Positions 1 to 7,245 are shown, counted from the stretch's first letter. The stretch: 20,608 nt of DNA from Aeriscardovia sp. (GCA_017538865.1 JAFYIA010000049.1:1-20608), one strand, 5' to 3'. Notes: generated by a model from the letters alone, not told the origin. Program-made: numbers and translations.

Positions 1-541
1 CGTCCAAAAGGAGGATGGATGGCCTCATGGCGATGGCCCCCGCGAGCGCCACCCTCTGCTTTTGGCCCCCCGAGAGGTGGGAAGTGGATCTCGACAGCTC
101 CACTTCCCCCAAACCCACCCTTCTCAGGGCTTCACGGACGCGCCTCCAGATTTCCCCCCTCTCGATTCCGAGGTTCTCGAGGCCGAAGGCGACGTTGTCC
201 CCCACCCTCTGAAGGACCATCTGAGCCTCGGGATCCTGCATCATGAGCGCACACCGGCCCCTGGCGTCTTGGGGGTGAAGGCCCTCCACCAAAAGGTCCC
301 CCTCGGTGACCCCCCCATCTTCGTCCTCCCTCTGGGAAGCGGGCGCGGCGTAGGCCTCATTGTTGCCGAGAACCCCAGCTATTGCGCAAAGGAGCGTGCT
401 CTTTCCGATTCCCGAAGACCCCAAAAGTAGAACCCTTTCCCCCTCCCGGATCTCGAGGTTCAAGCCCTTCACCACATAGTCTTTCCTCAGGGGCCTCCTG
501 TAGCCCCAGCCTGAGAAGCTGACGGCAGCCTTACCCGTCAT
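1..541 (-). CDS. ECF transporter ATP-binding protein, YkoD-like (partial, cut by left edge)
   Basis: Energy-coupling ATPase of an ECF-type vitamin importer, a cytoplasmic subunit that hydrolyses ATP to drive uptake by the neighbouring YkoE S-components. About 180 N-terminal residues are in the window, read on the minus strand from the ATG at 541. Visible in order: a Walker A loop GSSGIGKST near residue 40, a Q-loop MMQDPEAQMV near residue 100, the ABC signature LSGGQKQRVALAGA near residue 155, and the start of Walker B (ILLLD) at the window edge. Its ATG overlaps the upstream ykoE stop as ATGA, so the two are translationally coupled. YkoD proteins are often two fused ATPase domains; whether this one is cannot be seen. 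The family call is secure. The substrate (HMP or thiamine) is inferred from YkoE only. Confidence 0.9.
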   Translation of the reverse strand, partial: MTGKAAVSFSGWGYRRPLRKDYVVKGLNLEIREGERVLLLGSSGIGKSTLLCAIAGVLGNNEAYAAPASQREDEDGGVTEGDLLVEGLHPQDARGRCALMMQDPEAQMVLQRVGDNVAFGLENLGIERGEIWRRVREALRRVGLGEVELSRSTSHLSGGQKQRVALAGAIAMRPSILLLD

Positions 542-1134
542 TTGGCCTTCCTCCGTATGGCCCTGCCGGACGCGAAGCGGTCCAGCGCCCCCGTCCTGGC
601 TATGGCCCTGTAGAGGTACCAGGATCCCAGCCCTGCAATGAGGACGCCGGAAATTGCGGTGGCCACCGTATAGGAGAGGGCGTAGAGGCCCAAAAGGCTG
701 AAGGCCTGAAGGTCTGTCAAAAAGCTCACCACCCTGTAGAGGAGTCCGGAAACGCCGCCGGCCAGCATCGTGATCCACACATTCCAATGCCTGTAGGCGA
801 AGGCGGCGAATACGGCCTCCGCCCCCAGCCCCTGCACGAGGCCGCTCAGCACCGTGAGGGCGCCCCCGTAGACATTCCCCATCATCCCCTCTATCAGGGA
901 CGCTAAAAGCTGGGCGTAGATGGAGCTGCCGGGCTTTCGCACGATGACGGCGGCAAGGGGCCCAGCAAAGAGCCAAAGGCCATCCAAAAGGCTCCCCAGG
1001 CCAGGGAAAATTGCCTGCAGGCCGTCATGAGGTATAAAATCCGCCATCCAAAATACGAAGGAAGAAGCCACTCCGATAACTGAGCATACGGCTATGTCTA
1101 CGGCTCTCCACTTGAAATTACTCCTGGAACCCAA
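538..1134 (-). CDS. ykoE: ECF transporter S-component, YkoE family, copy 1
   Basis: Integral membrane substrate-binding subunit of an ECF importer; YkoE proteins are linked to hydroxymethylpyrimidine/thiamine uptake. About 198 residues with several hydrophobic helices. The YkoE hallmark is clear: the segment GLWLFAGPLAAVIVRKPGSS is followed by a conserved glutamate and MGNVYGG. The frame is open up to a TTG at 1188, but that start has its purine-rich stretch only one base away. I prefer the TTG at 1134: it has GAGGGG about 8 bases upstream and leaves the protein starting just before the conserved KWRAVDI, as in copy 2. The last ~25 residues are identical to copy 2, although the rest is only about half identical. 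It overlaps the ATPase start by 4 bases. The substrate could differ from that of copy 2. Confidence 0.85.
   Translation of the reverse strand: MGSRSNFKWRAVDIAVCSVIGVASSFVFWMADFIPHDGLQAIFPGLGSLLDGLWLFAGPLAAVIVRKPGSSIYAQLLASLIEGMMGNVYGGALTVLSGLVQGLGAEAVFAAFAYRHWNVWITMLAGGVSGLLYRVVSFLTDLQAFSLLGLYALSYTVATAISGVLIAGLGSWYLYRAIARTGALDRFASGRAIRRKAK
569..635. repeat. 67-bp perfect direct repeat, copy in ykoE copy 1
   Basis: These 67 bases are identical, in the same orientation, to 1304-1370. They encode the C-terminal tail of the first YkoE paralog (SWYLYRAIARTGALDRFAS region). Identity stops sharply on both sides: the bases after 635 read caatg here and tgaag in the other copy. Elsewhere the two genes differ at many positions, including silent ones, so the tract is best explained by recent gene conversion or unequal recombination. 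Confidence 0.95.
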
Positions 1135-1278
1135 AGCTTCATCCCCTCGGGCGCAAGAGACGAGAAAAAGCGCCCAAAGCCCCTCCAATTCCCTGCAGGA
1201 TGACGGGAGCGCAAAGTTGATTTTCCGTTTTATTCAAAGATACCACTTTTAAAAGACGGCCTGGTTTTAAGAGGCCCC
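1135..1278. other. AT-rich spacer between the two ykoE copies
   Basis: 144 bases separate the stop of copy 2 from the preferred start of copy 1, a loose spot in an otherwise tight operon. It holds AT-rich stretches and a 10-bp palindrome CTTTTAAAAG at 1246-1255. No TPP riboswitch core (no CTGAGA element) and no convincing terminator were seen. Just upstream of copy 1 the sequence weakly resembles the end of the M20 gene at a similar distance from the conserved WR codon (59 versus 63 bases), which may be a trace of the original tandem duplication. Confidence 0.4.
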
Positions 1279-1863
1279 TCACACGCTGCGCCCGGCCCTT
1301 CCAGACGCGAAGCGGTCCAGCGCCCCCGTCCTGGCTATGGCCCTGTAGAGGTACCAGGATCCCAGCCCTGTGAAGATGGCGCTTAGGAGCGTGAAGAGGA
1401 GGTAGGAGAGGCCGTATGCCCCCGAGAGGCTTATAGCCTGAAGGTCCGTAAGGAAGCTCTCGGCCCAGCAGAAAAACCCGGAGAGGAGCGAGGCCAAGCA
1501 CGCTGTCCACACGTTCCACACCCTGTACAGGAAGAGGGCGAAGACAATTTCGGCCCCCAGGCCCTCGAAAAAGCCCGGGATTATGACGCTGGCGCCCCCG
1601 TAGATGTTTCCCATGAGGGCCTCCAGAACGGAGGCCAAAAGCTCGCAGAAAAGGGCGGCGCCGGGCTTTCGCACTATGACGGCGCATAGGGGCGCCGCGA
1701 AGAGCCAAAGGCCGTTCAAAAGCCCTCCGAGGCCTGGAACCATGGCCTGGAGGGCCGAAAAAGGAAGGAAGTCGGCCGCCCAGAAGACGATCCCGCAAGC
1801 CACCCCCAGGCAGCTGGCAGTGGAGATGTCCACAACCCTCCACCTCCAGGATCTCCCCTTCAA
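1279..1863 (-). CDS. ykoE: ECF transporter S-component, YkoE family, copy 2
   Basis: Second YkoE-type membrane S-component, about 194 residues, in tandem upstream of copy 1. It shows the same hallmark (GLWLFAAPLCAVIVRKPGAA, then LEALMGNIYGG) and the same C-terminal GLGSWYLYRAIARTGALDRF. Identity with copy 1 is about 50-55% by eye outside the identical tail, so it is an old paralog with a homogenised end. Start choice: a TTG at 1875 lies two bases after the dipeptidase stop but has no ribosome site. The TTG at 1863 has GAGGG about 6 bases upstream and matches the N-terminal length of copy 1. It sits directly behind the M20 gene, so it is presumably co-transcribed and translationally coupled. 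No second T-component or ATPase lies between the copies, so they probably share one energising module. Confidence 0.83.
   Translation of the reverse strand: MKGRSWRWRVVDISTASCLGVACGIVFWAADFLPFSALQAMVPGLGGLLNGLWLFAAPLCAVIVRKPGAALFCELLASVLEALMGNIYGGASVIIPGFFEGLGAEIVFALFLYRVWNVWTACLASLLSGFFCWAESFLTDLQAISLSGAYGLSYLLFTLLSAIFTGLGSWYLYRAIARTGALDRFASGRAGRSV
1304..1370. repeat. 67-bp perfect direct repeat, copy in ykoE copy 2
   Basis: Second copy of the 67-bp identical tract at 569-635, 735 bp away in the same orientation. It lies in the 3' end of the upstream ykoE. Recombination between the two copies would delete the 735 bp between them and leave a single ykoE. Confidence 0.95.
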
Positions 1864-1877
1864 GACGGCCCTCAAAT

Positions 1878-3254
1878 TCAGAGCGTGCTGAGCAGCAGCG
1901 CCTCGGCTTCCATATCGCCCTTGAGCTCGGAAAGATCCTGGGATTCGTTGGGCGCATGGGCGTTGGTCAGAGGATCTTCAGGGCCGTCCACCAGGACGTT
2001 GGCCTTGGGGAATTTGGCCTGCAGGATCGGGATCATGGGGATGGAGCCGCCTTCGCCCTTATTTTCAGGGGCGCACCCAAAAACGGCCTGGAAGCACTTT
2101 TCGGCCTGAGCCACTACAGGGTTGTCGGGATCCATTGCCCAGCCTGTGCCGGTCTCGAGGACCTTCACGTCTATCTGGCATCCGAAAGGCGGGTTCTTGA
2201 GGATGAAGCCCTTGAGCGCCTCGGCAGCATCTTCCGCCTTCTGCAGGGGGCTGGTCCTCATAGAGAGCCTGAAGGTGCACTCGCTGGCCAGCTGGTTGAA
2301 AGATTCTTTGACGGGGCGAATGTCCATGCCGATGAGGGCTATGGCGGGCTTGGTCCAGAGCCTGGAGGCGAGAGACCCGCTCCCCGCCAGTTTGCAGGAG
2401 GGAAGGAGCGAAGAATCTTTCCTGAAGTCTTCCTCGTTCAGATCCTCCTTGAGGCCCCCTATGGGCTCTCCTTGGATGAGGCCGGGCACGACGACGTTCC
2501 CCTCTTTGTCGTAGAAGCTGGACACGATCATGGAGGAGAGGGTGTTGGCATCCAAGATTGGCCCCCCGAAGGTTCCGGAGTGCACGGGGTGCCCGAGGCA
2601 CTTTACCGTGACGTCCATGGTGACGTTGCCCCTGAGGGAAGCCGTCAGGGAGGGGATCTTGGCCGACCAGTTGCTGGAATCGGTTATGAACATCACGTCC
2701 GCATCGAAGTAGTCGGGGTGGGCGTTCAAGAAGGGCACGAAGCTCGGAGAGCCCATCTCCTCTTCGCCTTCTATAAAGACTTTTACGTTGCACTTGAGGT
2801 TGCCCTTGAGCGCGGTCAGGGCCCCGACGTGGGTCATGATGCCGCCGCCGTCGTCGCTCGACCCCCTTCCGTAGAGACGGCCGCCTTCTATGACGCCCTT
2901 AAAGGGAGGGGTCTTCCAGGAGGCCTCGTCTCCAGCCGGCTGGACGTCGTGGTGGGCGTAGAGGAGCACGGTCTTGTCGGCCCCCACGTCCTTTTGGCCC
3001 ACGACTTCCCAGGCCCCCGGCTGCCCGTCTTCCTGGACTGCCTGCTCGACTCGGGCGTTGTCTATGCCCGCCTCCCTCAGGCACTGGGCCACAAATTCCG
3101 CCGAAGCCTTCATAGTGGGCGAGCTTATCCCTTCGGCCGAAACGGCCTTTAAGGCGATCTTCTTTTCAAGAGTGGAGACAAAGCCGTCCCAGCCGGCGTC
3201 GACCTTCTCGGAAATCTCCCTGAGGGCGCCGTTTTCTGTACTTTCAGAACTCAT
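1878..3254 (-). CDS. M20 family metallopeptidase (dipeptidase)
   Basis: Zinc-dependent cytosolic dipeptidase or aminoacyl-peptide hydrolase of family M20, about 458 residues, the normal length. Numbering from an upstream GTG at 3263, the metal and catalytic residues are all visible: H104 and D106 in HHDVQPAGD, D137 in GRGSSDDGGG, the Glu pair near 168-169 in EGEEEMGS, D195 in TDSSN, and a C-terminal His in NAHAPNES. The HPVHSGTFGG segment of the lid domain is also present. The ATG at 3254 is preferred because GGTGA lies five bases upstream; the GTG at 3263 is possible. It is the first gene of the minus-strand block, ending two bases before the earliest ykoE start, and is divergent from the DUF3043 gene 55 bases away. 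Exact peptide specificity cannot be read from the sequence. Confidence 0.93.
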   Translation of the reverse strand: MSSESTENGALREISEKVDAGWDGFVSTLEKKIALKAVSAEGISSPTMKASAEFVAQCLREAGIDNARVEQAVQEDGQPGAWEVVGQKDVGADKTVLLYAHHDVQPAGDEASWKTPPFKGVIEGGRLYGRGSSDDGGGIMTHVGALTALKGNLKCNVKVFIEGEEEMGSPSFVPFLNAHPDYFDADVMFITDSSNWSAKIPSLTASLRGNVTMDVTVKCLGHPVHSGTFGGPILDANTLSSMIVSSFYDKEGNVVVPGLIQGEPIGGLKEDLNEEDFRKDSSLLPSCKLAGSGSLASRLWTKPAIALIGMDIRPVKESFNQLASECTFRLSMRTSPLQKAEDAAEALKGFILKNPPFGCQIDVKVLETGTGWAMDPDNPVVAQAEKCFQAVFGCAPENKGEGGSIPMIPILQAKFPKANVLVDGPEDPLTNAHAPNESQDLSELKGDMEAEALLLSTL

Positions 3255-3309
3255 CTCATTCACCAGCTTAAAAGTAAATCAAGTCCCGCTTATAGGATAC
3301 CTTTTTTAT
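3255..3309. promoter_or_regulatory. Short divergent intergenic region with a shared -10-like element
   Basis: Only 55 bases separate the two divergent starts, so both promoters must lie here or inside the genes. The sequence around 3289-3298 can act as a -10 in either direction: TATAAG on the minus strand towards the peptidase, and TATAGG or TAGGAT on the plus strand towards DUF3043. No good -35 boxes were found. The plus-strand leader would be very short. Confidence 0.3.
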
Positions 3310-3942
3310 GTGAAATGGAATTTGCCGGGCTTGAAGAAGAAAAAGAACAGCGAAGAGGAGGAGGCGGCTCCCTCAGGCCCCCGGCTGCCGGGGACCAAGA
3401 AGGACCAGCCCACCCTCAAGAGGAAGGAGGCCCAAAAGCTCTCCTACCTCCCCCTGGTCCCGGATCCCAAGGACCGCAAGGAGAGGAACAAGGTCGAAAG
3501 GAAGCGGGCCCGCCTGAAGCAGGACAAAGAGTACGTGGCCATGGAGACGGGGGACGTGGCCAACATGCCCAAGGCCGAGAGGTCCCCCATAAGGACTTTC
3601 GCCAGGGACTGGATAGACGCCCGCTACAACTTGGGCGAATTCTTCATCCCCATAGCCCTCGTCCTCCTCATAGGCTCCATCAGCCTTTCTTCCTATTCGT
3701 CGGTCCTGGGCTTTGTGCTGGCGATGATAATGTACGTGTACATGGTGGCGGTGCTGGTGGATCTGACCGTACTCTGGATCACCCTGAAGCGCAGCCTCAT
3801 AAAGCACGGCAAGTGGGATGGGAACAGGGCCACCCTGCGCAAGGAAAGGCTTTTGACCTATACCATTTCCAGGGCCATCCAGATTAGGCGCTTCAGGGTT
3901 CCCAAACCCGTCGAAAAGCACCGCGGGCACTGGCCCGATTAA
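3310..3942 (+). CDS. DUF3043 family membrane protein
   Basis: Actinobacterial protein of unknown function, about 210 residues. The first ~95 are hydrophilic and strongly basic, with the family-like block TLKRKEAQKLSYLPLVPDPK and a KERNKVERKRARLKQ stretch. Two membrane helices follow (about 111-127 and 131-156), with the conserved RDWIDARYNLGEFF just before them and a basic C-terminal tail (RAIQIRRFRVPKPVEKHRG). The frame stays open far upstream over the antisense of the peptidase gene, so the start is judged from content: GTG at 3310 gives a typical short N-terminus, with TTG at 3322 or 3331 as alternatives. There is no strong ribosome site, so a near-leaderless transcript is possible. It ends 31 bases from a convergent tetR. 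Family call confident, function unknown. Confidence 0.85.
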   Translation: MKWNLPGLKKKKNSEEEEAAPSGPRLPGTKKDQPTLKRKEAQKLSYLPLVPDPKDRKERNKVERKRARLKQDKEYVAMETGDVANMPKAERSPIRTFARDWIDARYNLGEFFIPIALVLLIGSISLSSYSSVLGFVLAMIMYVYMVAVLVDLTVLWITLKRSLIKHGKWDGNRATLRKERLLTYTISRAIQIRRFRVPKPVEKHRGHWPD

Positions 3943-3973
3943 AAAAGCAGCCCACGCCGCATTGCAGGCCCCC

Positions 3974-4567
3974 TCACATATCCGTCTTATGGCTCTTTAT
4001 GGATGCGTATATCACAAAAGCCAGATGGCGGGAGAGTGACTTTATCTCTTCCCTGTCGAGGCTCCTCAAAAGGTCGAGCCGGACGAGGAGGGAAGTGGCG
4101 AAGCCCACAACCCCCTCAAACAGGATCTTTTGCATGTCGGAAAACTTTTCGAGATCGATATTTCTGTATTTGACGATATAGTCCTTGAATCCTTCCCTGA
4201 AGGCTTCCACAAGGTCCATACTCCCGTGGGGCGAAATGAGAACGGAAAGCCTTTGAGCCTTGACGGAATTCTGCCTGCAGATGGACGTCATGTAGTAGCA
4301 GATTTGATCGCTCGCCACTTCGATGTCGCTCTCTTCGAAATTTAAGAAGAGCGAGGTGAGATCGTCCCAATTTTTGGCTTCAGCTTCTACTGCGTCCTTT
4401 GCCAGATCCGACAGATTCCTGTAGTGGTAGTAAAAGTCCCCCCGGCTCACGTCGGCGCGGGCCAAAAGTTCCGAAACGGAAATTTGGGCGTACGGTTTTT
4501 CTTCTAAGAGGGACCAAAAGGCATCGTAGAGCCTTTGGACGCACCCCTCCCATATTTTTTTTGGCAC
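3974..4567 (-). CDS. TetR/AcrR family transcriptional regulator (1)
   Basis: Cytosolic DNA-binding repressor, 197 residues, a normal TetR length. The N-terminal helix-turn-helix is clear at about residues 26-50 (ISVSELLARADVSRGDFYYH followed by YRNLSDL). The C-terminal ligand-binding half is divergent, as usual. The GTG at 4567 has no clear ribosome site, and an AT-rich -10-like stretch lies close upstream, so it may be nearly leaderless. It is transcribed away from a DHA2 exporter, and the spacer holds a perfect 17-bp inverted repeat overlapping the exporter promoter. This is the classic arrangement of a local repressor that controls the exporter and itself and is released by the exported compound. 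The ligand is unknown. Confidence 0.9.
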   Translation of the reverse strand: MPKKIWEGCVQRLYDAFWSLLEEKPYAQISVSELLARADVSRGDFYYHYRNLSDLAKDAVEAEAKNWDDLTSLFLNFEESDIEVASDQICYYMTSICRQNSVKAQRLSVLISPHGSMDLVEAFREGFKDYIVKYRNIDLEKFSDMQKILFEGVVGFATSLLVRLDLLRSLDREEIKSLSRHLAFVIYASIKSHKTDM

Positions 4568-4587
4568 GGAATATAGCTTATCTATAT

Positions 4588-4604
4588 TTAGACAACTTGT
4601 CTAA
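4588..4604. promoter_or_regulatory. Operator, perfect inverted repeat for the adjacent TetR
   Basis: TTAGACAA-C-TTGTCTAA: two perfect 8-bp arms around one base, in the 138-bp gap between tetR (1) and the divergent exporter. It overlaps the exporter's candidate -35 box, so a bound TetR dimer would block RNA polymerase. Size and symmetry fit a TetR-family dimer site. Confidence 0.8.
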
Positions 4605-4617
4605 CTTATGATACAAT
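4589..4617 (+). promoter_or_regulatory. Promoter of the DHA2 exporter gene (1)
   Basis: TAGACA at 4589-4594, then a 17-bp spacer and TACAAT at 4612-4617, preceded by TG one base earlier, forming an extended -10 (TGATACAAT). The -35 box lies inside the TetR operator. Transcription would begin near 4624, giving an AT-rich leader of about 80 bases before the ATG at 4706. Confidence 0.65.
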
Positions 4618-4705
4618 CTGTTTAAGTCTACGGCATTTGAACCGCTCTTTAATTCGATTTAAATTCCTGTTTTTGATTTTTCAATCTACTTTCCTTAGGA
4701 GATTC

Positions 4706-6391
4706 ATGGCTGAAAAAGCAGAGCAAAACGAACATGCTTCAGGCGCCAAGCCGAAATCCAAATGGCTTTCCCTGATAGGCCTGGTAGTGGCGATCTCGGC
4801 CGTAATAATGGACGGGACCATCATGAACGTGGCACTTCCTTCCATAATGCAGGTCTTCAACCTCAACGCCTCGAACGGCGAGTGGATAGTGAGCATTTAT
4901 TCCCTCATCTTCTGCGCCCTCCTCGTCACTTCCGGAAGGATTGCCGACGCCGTCGGGAGAAAGAAGATGCTCATTTGGGGCCTCGTCGTCTTCGCCTTGG
5001 GAAGCGTCCTGGGGGCCTTGGCCGGAAAATTTGGGGGGTACGCCATGCTCATGGGGGCCAGGGTGATCCAGGGCGTGGGAGGCGCCATGATCCTTCCCAC
5101 CATCTTTTCCACCCGGAACGCCATCTATCCGGGAGGCATGAGGATCGTCGCGGTCGCCCTCGTCGGCTCCCGCAGGAGCGCGAGGTTCGGAGTGGGGCCG
5201 TGGCTCGGCGGCCTCCTCGTGACCTACGCAAACTGGCAATGGGTGTTTTGGATAGAAATCCCCCTGGCCGCGGTGAGCGCGGTCTTCGTAGTTTTCACCA
5301 TCCCCGACACCTACGGCGAGAAGTTCCGGGGGCTGGACGTCTTGGGCCTGATCCTTTCCGTGGTGGGGTTCGGAGGCATCGTGTACGGCCTGATCGAAGG
5401 AAAGAGCATGGGGTGGTGGCGCCCCTCCAAGGGGTCGTCCTCCTGGGCGGGCCTCTCGCCGGTCCCCTGGACCCTCTTCATAGGCGCCGTCGCCCTAGTC
5501 CTCTTCCTGCTCTGGCAGGCCAGGAGGGTCGGCAAGGGGAAGTCCTACATCATGGATCTCCGGGTCTTCCGCATCCACACCTTCTCCCTCTCAGTAGCCG
5601 TGCAGATAGTCTTTAGGACGGGCCTCATAGGGATCTTGTTCATCCTCCCCCAGTTCCTGCAAAACGTCCTGGGGATGAGCGCGCTGCAGGCCGGGGAAAT
5701 TACCTGCTGCACCGGCTTTGCCTCCCTCATCTCCGGCCTCCTGGCCGCGCCCCTGGTAAAACTCACCTCCACCAAGACGGTGATAGTTTGGGGCATGGCG
5801 ATCCAGGCGCTGTCCCTCGTGGGCCTCTTCTTCCTCTTCCGCATCTCCCCCTCCCCGGGGGCATGGGCCCTGAGGGGTTGGCTCATAGCCTACGGCTTCG
5901 GGCTGGGGCTCACTTCAGCCCAGCTTTCCGCCATCCTCATGAGCGGGGTGCCCAACAAGTGGGGCGGCCAGGCCTCCTCCATCCAGTCCACTGCGGTGCA
6001 GCTGGCCTCTTCCCTGGGTGTGGGGATCATAGCTTCGGTCTTTACGGCCTTCCTGTGGGCTGAGATTCCGGCCGCGGTAAACAGCACGAGCCTTTCGGCC
6101 CAGGAGAGGGAGGGGGTTACGACCTCGGTCATCAGCACGCAGGGGGCGTCCATACCCGAAATCGAAAAAGGGCTCTCCAAAAGGCCCGACGGAGCGGCGG
6201 TCGACGCACACATAAAGCGCGGGTTTGAAAACGGGATTGCGGACACCACTCTGGTGTCAGCCGGAGTGCTGGCGGCGAGCTTTGTGATGTGCCTGTGGTT
6301 CCCCGGAAAAAAGAAGCTTAAAGAGGAGAGGGAAGAAGTGAGGGAGGAGGACAGGGAAGAAAGTAAAGAGGGGGTTACGGAAAGGGCCTGA
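4706..6391 (+). CDS. MFS drug exporter, DHA2 (EmrB/QacA-like, 14 TMS) (1)
   Basis: Cytoplasmic-membrane proton antiporter of the DHA2 group, 561 residues, exporting drugs or other amphipathic compounds. Seen: motif D1-like MDGTIMNVALPSI in helix 1, motif A GRIADAVGRKK between helices 2 and 3, motif B-like GARVIQGVGGAMILPT in helix 4, and many further hydrophobic segments. The tail is highly charged and Glu/Lys/Arg-rich. The start is fixed by AGGAG at 4697-4701, five bases before the ATG; an upstream in-frame ATG at 4637 only adds a spurious leader. Odd point: the motif C region reads GSRRSARFGVGPWLGG, with three Arg (156, 157, 160) where the paralog has hydrophobic or small residues. It is divergent from tetR (1), its probable regulator. 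Substrate unknown. Confidence 0.92.
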   Translation: MAEKAEQNEHASGAKPKSKWLSLIGLVVAISAVIMDGTIMNVALPSIMQVFNLNASNGEWIVSIYSLIFCALLVTSGRIADAVGRKKMLIWGLVVFALGSVLGALAGKFGGYAMLMGARVIQGVGGAMILPTIFSTRNAIYPGGMRIVAVALVGSRRSARFGVGPWLGGLLVTYANWQWVFWIEIPLAAVSAVFVVFTIPDTYGEKFRGLDVLGLILSVVGFGGIVYGLIEGKSMGWWRPSKGSSSWAGLSPVPWTLFIGAVALVLFLLWQARRVGKGKSYIMDLRVFRIHTFSLSVAVQIVFRTGLIGILFILPQFLQNVLGMSALQAGEITCCTGFASLISGLLAAPLVKLTSTKTVIVWGMAIQALSLVGLFFLFRISPSPGAWALRGWLIAYGFGLGLTSAQLSAILMSGVPNKWGGQASSIQSTAVQLASSLGVGIIASVFTAFLWAEIPAAVNSTSLSAQEREGVTTSVISTQGASIPEIEKGLSKRPDGAAVDAHIKRGFENGIADTTLVSAGVLAASFVMCLWFPGKKKLKEEREEVREEDREESKEGVTERA

Positions 6392-6395
6392 AGGC

Positions 6396-7130
6396 CTACT
6401 GGTCTATCCCGCTCCTCCTGCGCATCATCCTATTGCTGACCTTTATCTTGCTGGGATCGATATTCCTCGGAATTGCCTGCTGCTTTGTCTGCATGGTGGT
6501 CAGCCTGACATTGAGCTCGCTTAGCTCCATTTTGGTAAGGACCGCCTTCTTGCGCATTATCGCGCTGCGCAGCTTGCTTATAGGGGTCCTTCCCTCGCCT
6601 TTGCCCACGAAGATCCTTATGACCGGGATTTTGCTCCCGGGGGCCACCCTGCGCAGGATCGCTTCCTGCTTGTCCATTTCATAGCCGAGGCGCGCCTTGT
6701 CGCCTTCCCCGACCAGGTACATTCCGGCCCTGCCGGTCCCCCTCCACAGGGCGTCGCGGGTCTTGCGGTTTATCCAGACGGGCTCCTCAGGGAAGGAGAA
6801 GTCCCCTTTGGTCATAGTAGAGAAGACGGCCGGCGAGGCCCCGAACTGTCCTTCCAGCCTCTTGTATCCGGCCCTGTCCGAAATCTGGGTGAGGCATGCC
6901 GAAGCCGCGGAAAAACCCACCATGACCCCGCACAGGATCACAAGTATCCAGATCCACGCCACGGTGAACCTGACGCCGAAGCAGATTGCGAGGGCTATGC
7001 CTATAGGCACCAGAAAGGCCAGGAGCATCCACCAGGGCAGGGACTTGTTGGTCTTGTAGGTGAGCTTGTAAATCTGTATGACCTGCTTTAGGGCGCCTTT
7101 TTTCTTCCTTTTGGCTTCTTCTTTTGCCAT
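6396..7130 (-). CDS. DUF4191 family membrane protein
   Basis: Actinobacterial membrane protein of unknown function, 244 residues. It has a lysine-rich N-terminus (MAKEEAKRKKKGALKQ), then QIYKLTYKTNKSLPWWM, a hairpin of two membrane helices at about 32-52 and 55-78, and a soluble C-terminal domain ending in basic RRRSGIDQ. The motif pair YKRLEGQFGASPAVF and a following KTRDALWRGTGRAG segment match the DUF4191 pattern as I know it. It starts with an ATG at 7130 behind only a weak GGAT. It is convergent with exporter (1), with a 4-base gap, so there is no room for a separate terminator. The 115 bases upstream contain a possible -10 TAAAAT on the minus strand near 7202-7207. No functional link to the flanking exporters is evident. 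Confidence 0.85.
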   Translation of the reverse strand: MAKEEAKRKKKGALKQVIQIYKLTYKTNKSLPWWMLLAFLVPIGIALAICFGVRFTVAWIWILVILCGVMVGFSAASACLTQISDRAGYKRLEGQFGASPAVFSTMTKGDFSFPEEPVWINRKTRDALWRGTGRAGMYLVGEGDKARLGYEMDKQEAILRRVAPGSKIPVIRIFVGKGEGRTPISKLRSAIMRKKAVLTKMELSELNVRLTTMQTKQQAIPRNIDPSKIKVSNRMMRRRSGIDQ

Positions 7131-7245
7131 AATCCAGTCAATCCTTAATGCCGTGGCGGGTGCGCACGCTGTCGGCGCATCTATCTGAACGAGTGCAAAT
7201 AAATTTTAGTCTCACCGCGTCACTTTTCGGGAAGCGCCCCGGAGC

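Noticed and set aside
1135..1278. TPP riboswitch in front of the ykoE genes
   Set aside because: Expected for a thiamine importer, but the conserved CTGAGA and GCG-AGGGA core elements are not present here or in the M20 upstream region.
1139..1957. 272-codon minus-strand frame across ykoE copy 2 and the M20 end
   Set aside because: Shadow frame of ykoE copy 2; the product is Arg/Pro/Gly-rich with no membrane helices expected of the locus.
1956..3152. 398-codon open frame on the plus strand opposite the M20 gene
   Set aside because: The translation is low-complexity and matches no family, while the minus-strand frame carries all M20 metal-ligand motifs. Long antisense frames are common in GC-rich DNA.
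4637..4705. Upstream in-frame ATG extending exporter (1) by 23 residues
   Set aside because: No ribosome site, a location in the AT-rich leader, and a strong AGGAG directly before the ATG at 4706.
7206..7245. Hairpin CGGG-CCCG after exporter (2) as a terminator
   Set aside because: Only a 4-bp stem and four As or Ts next to it; too weak to support.
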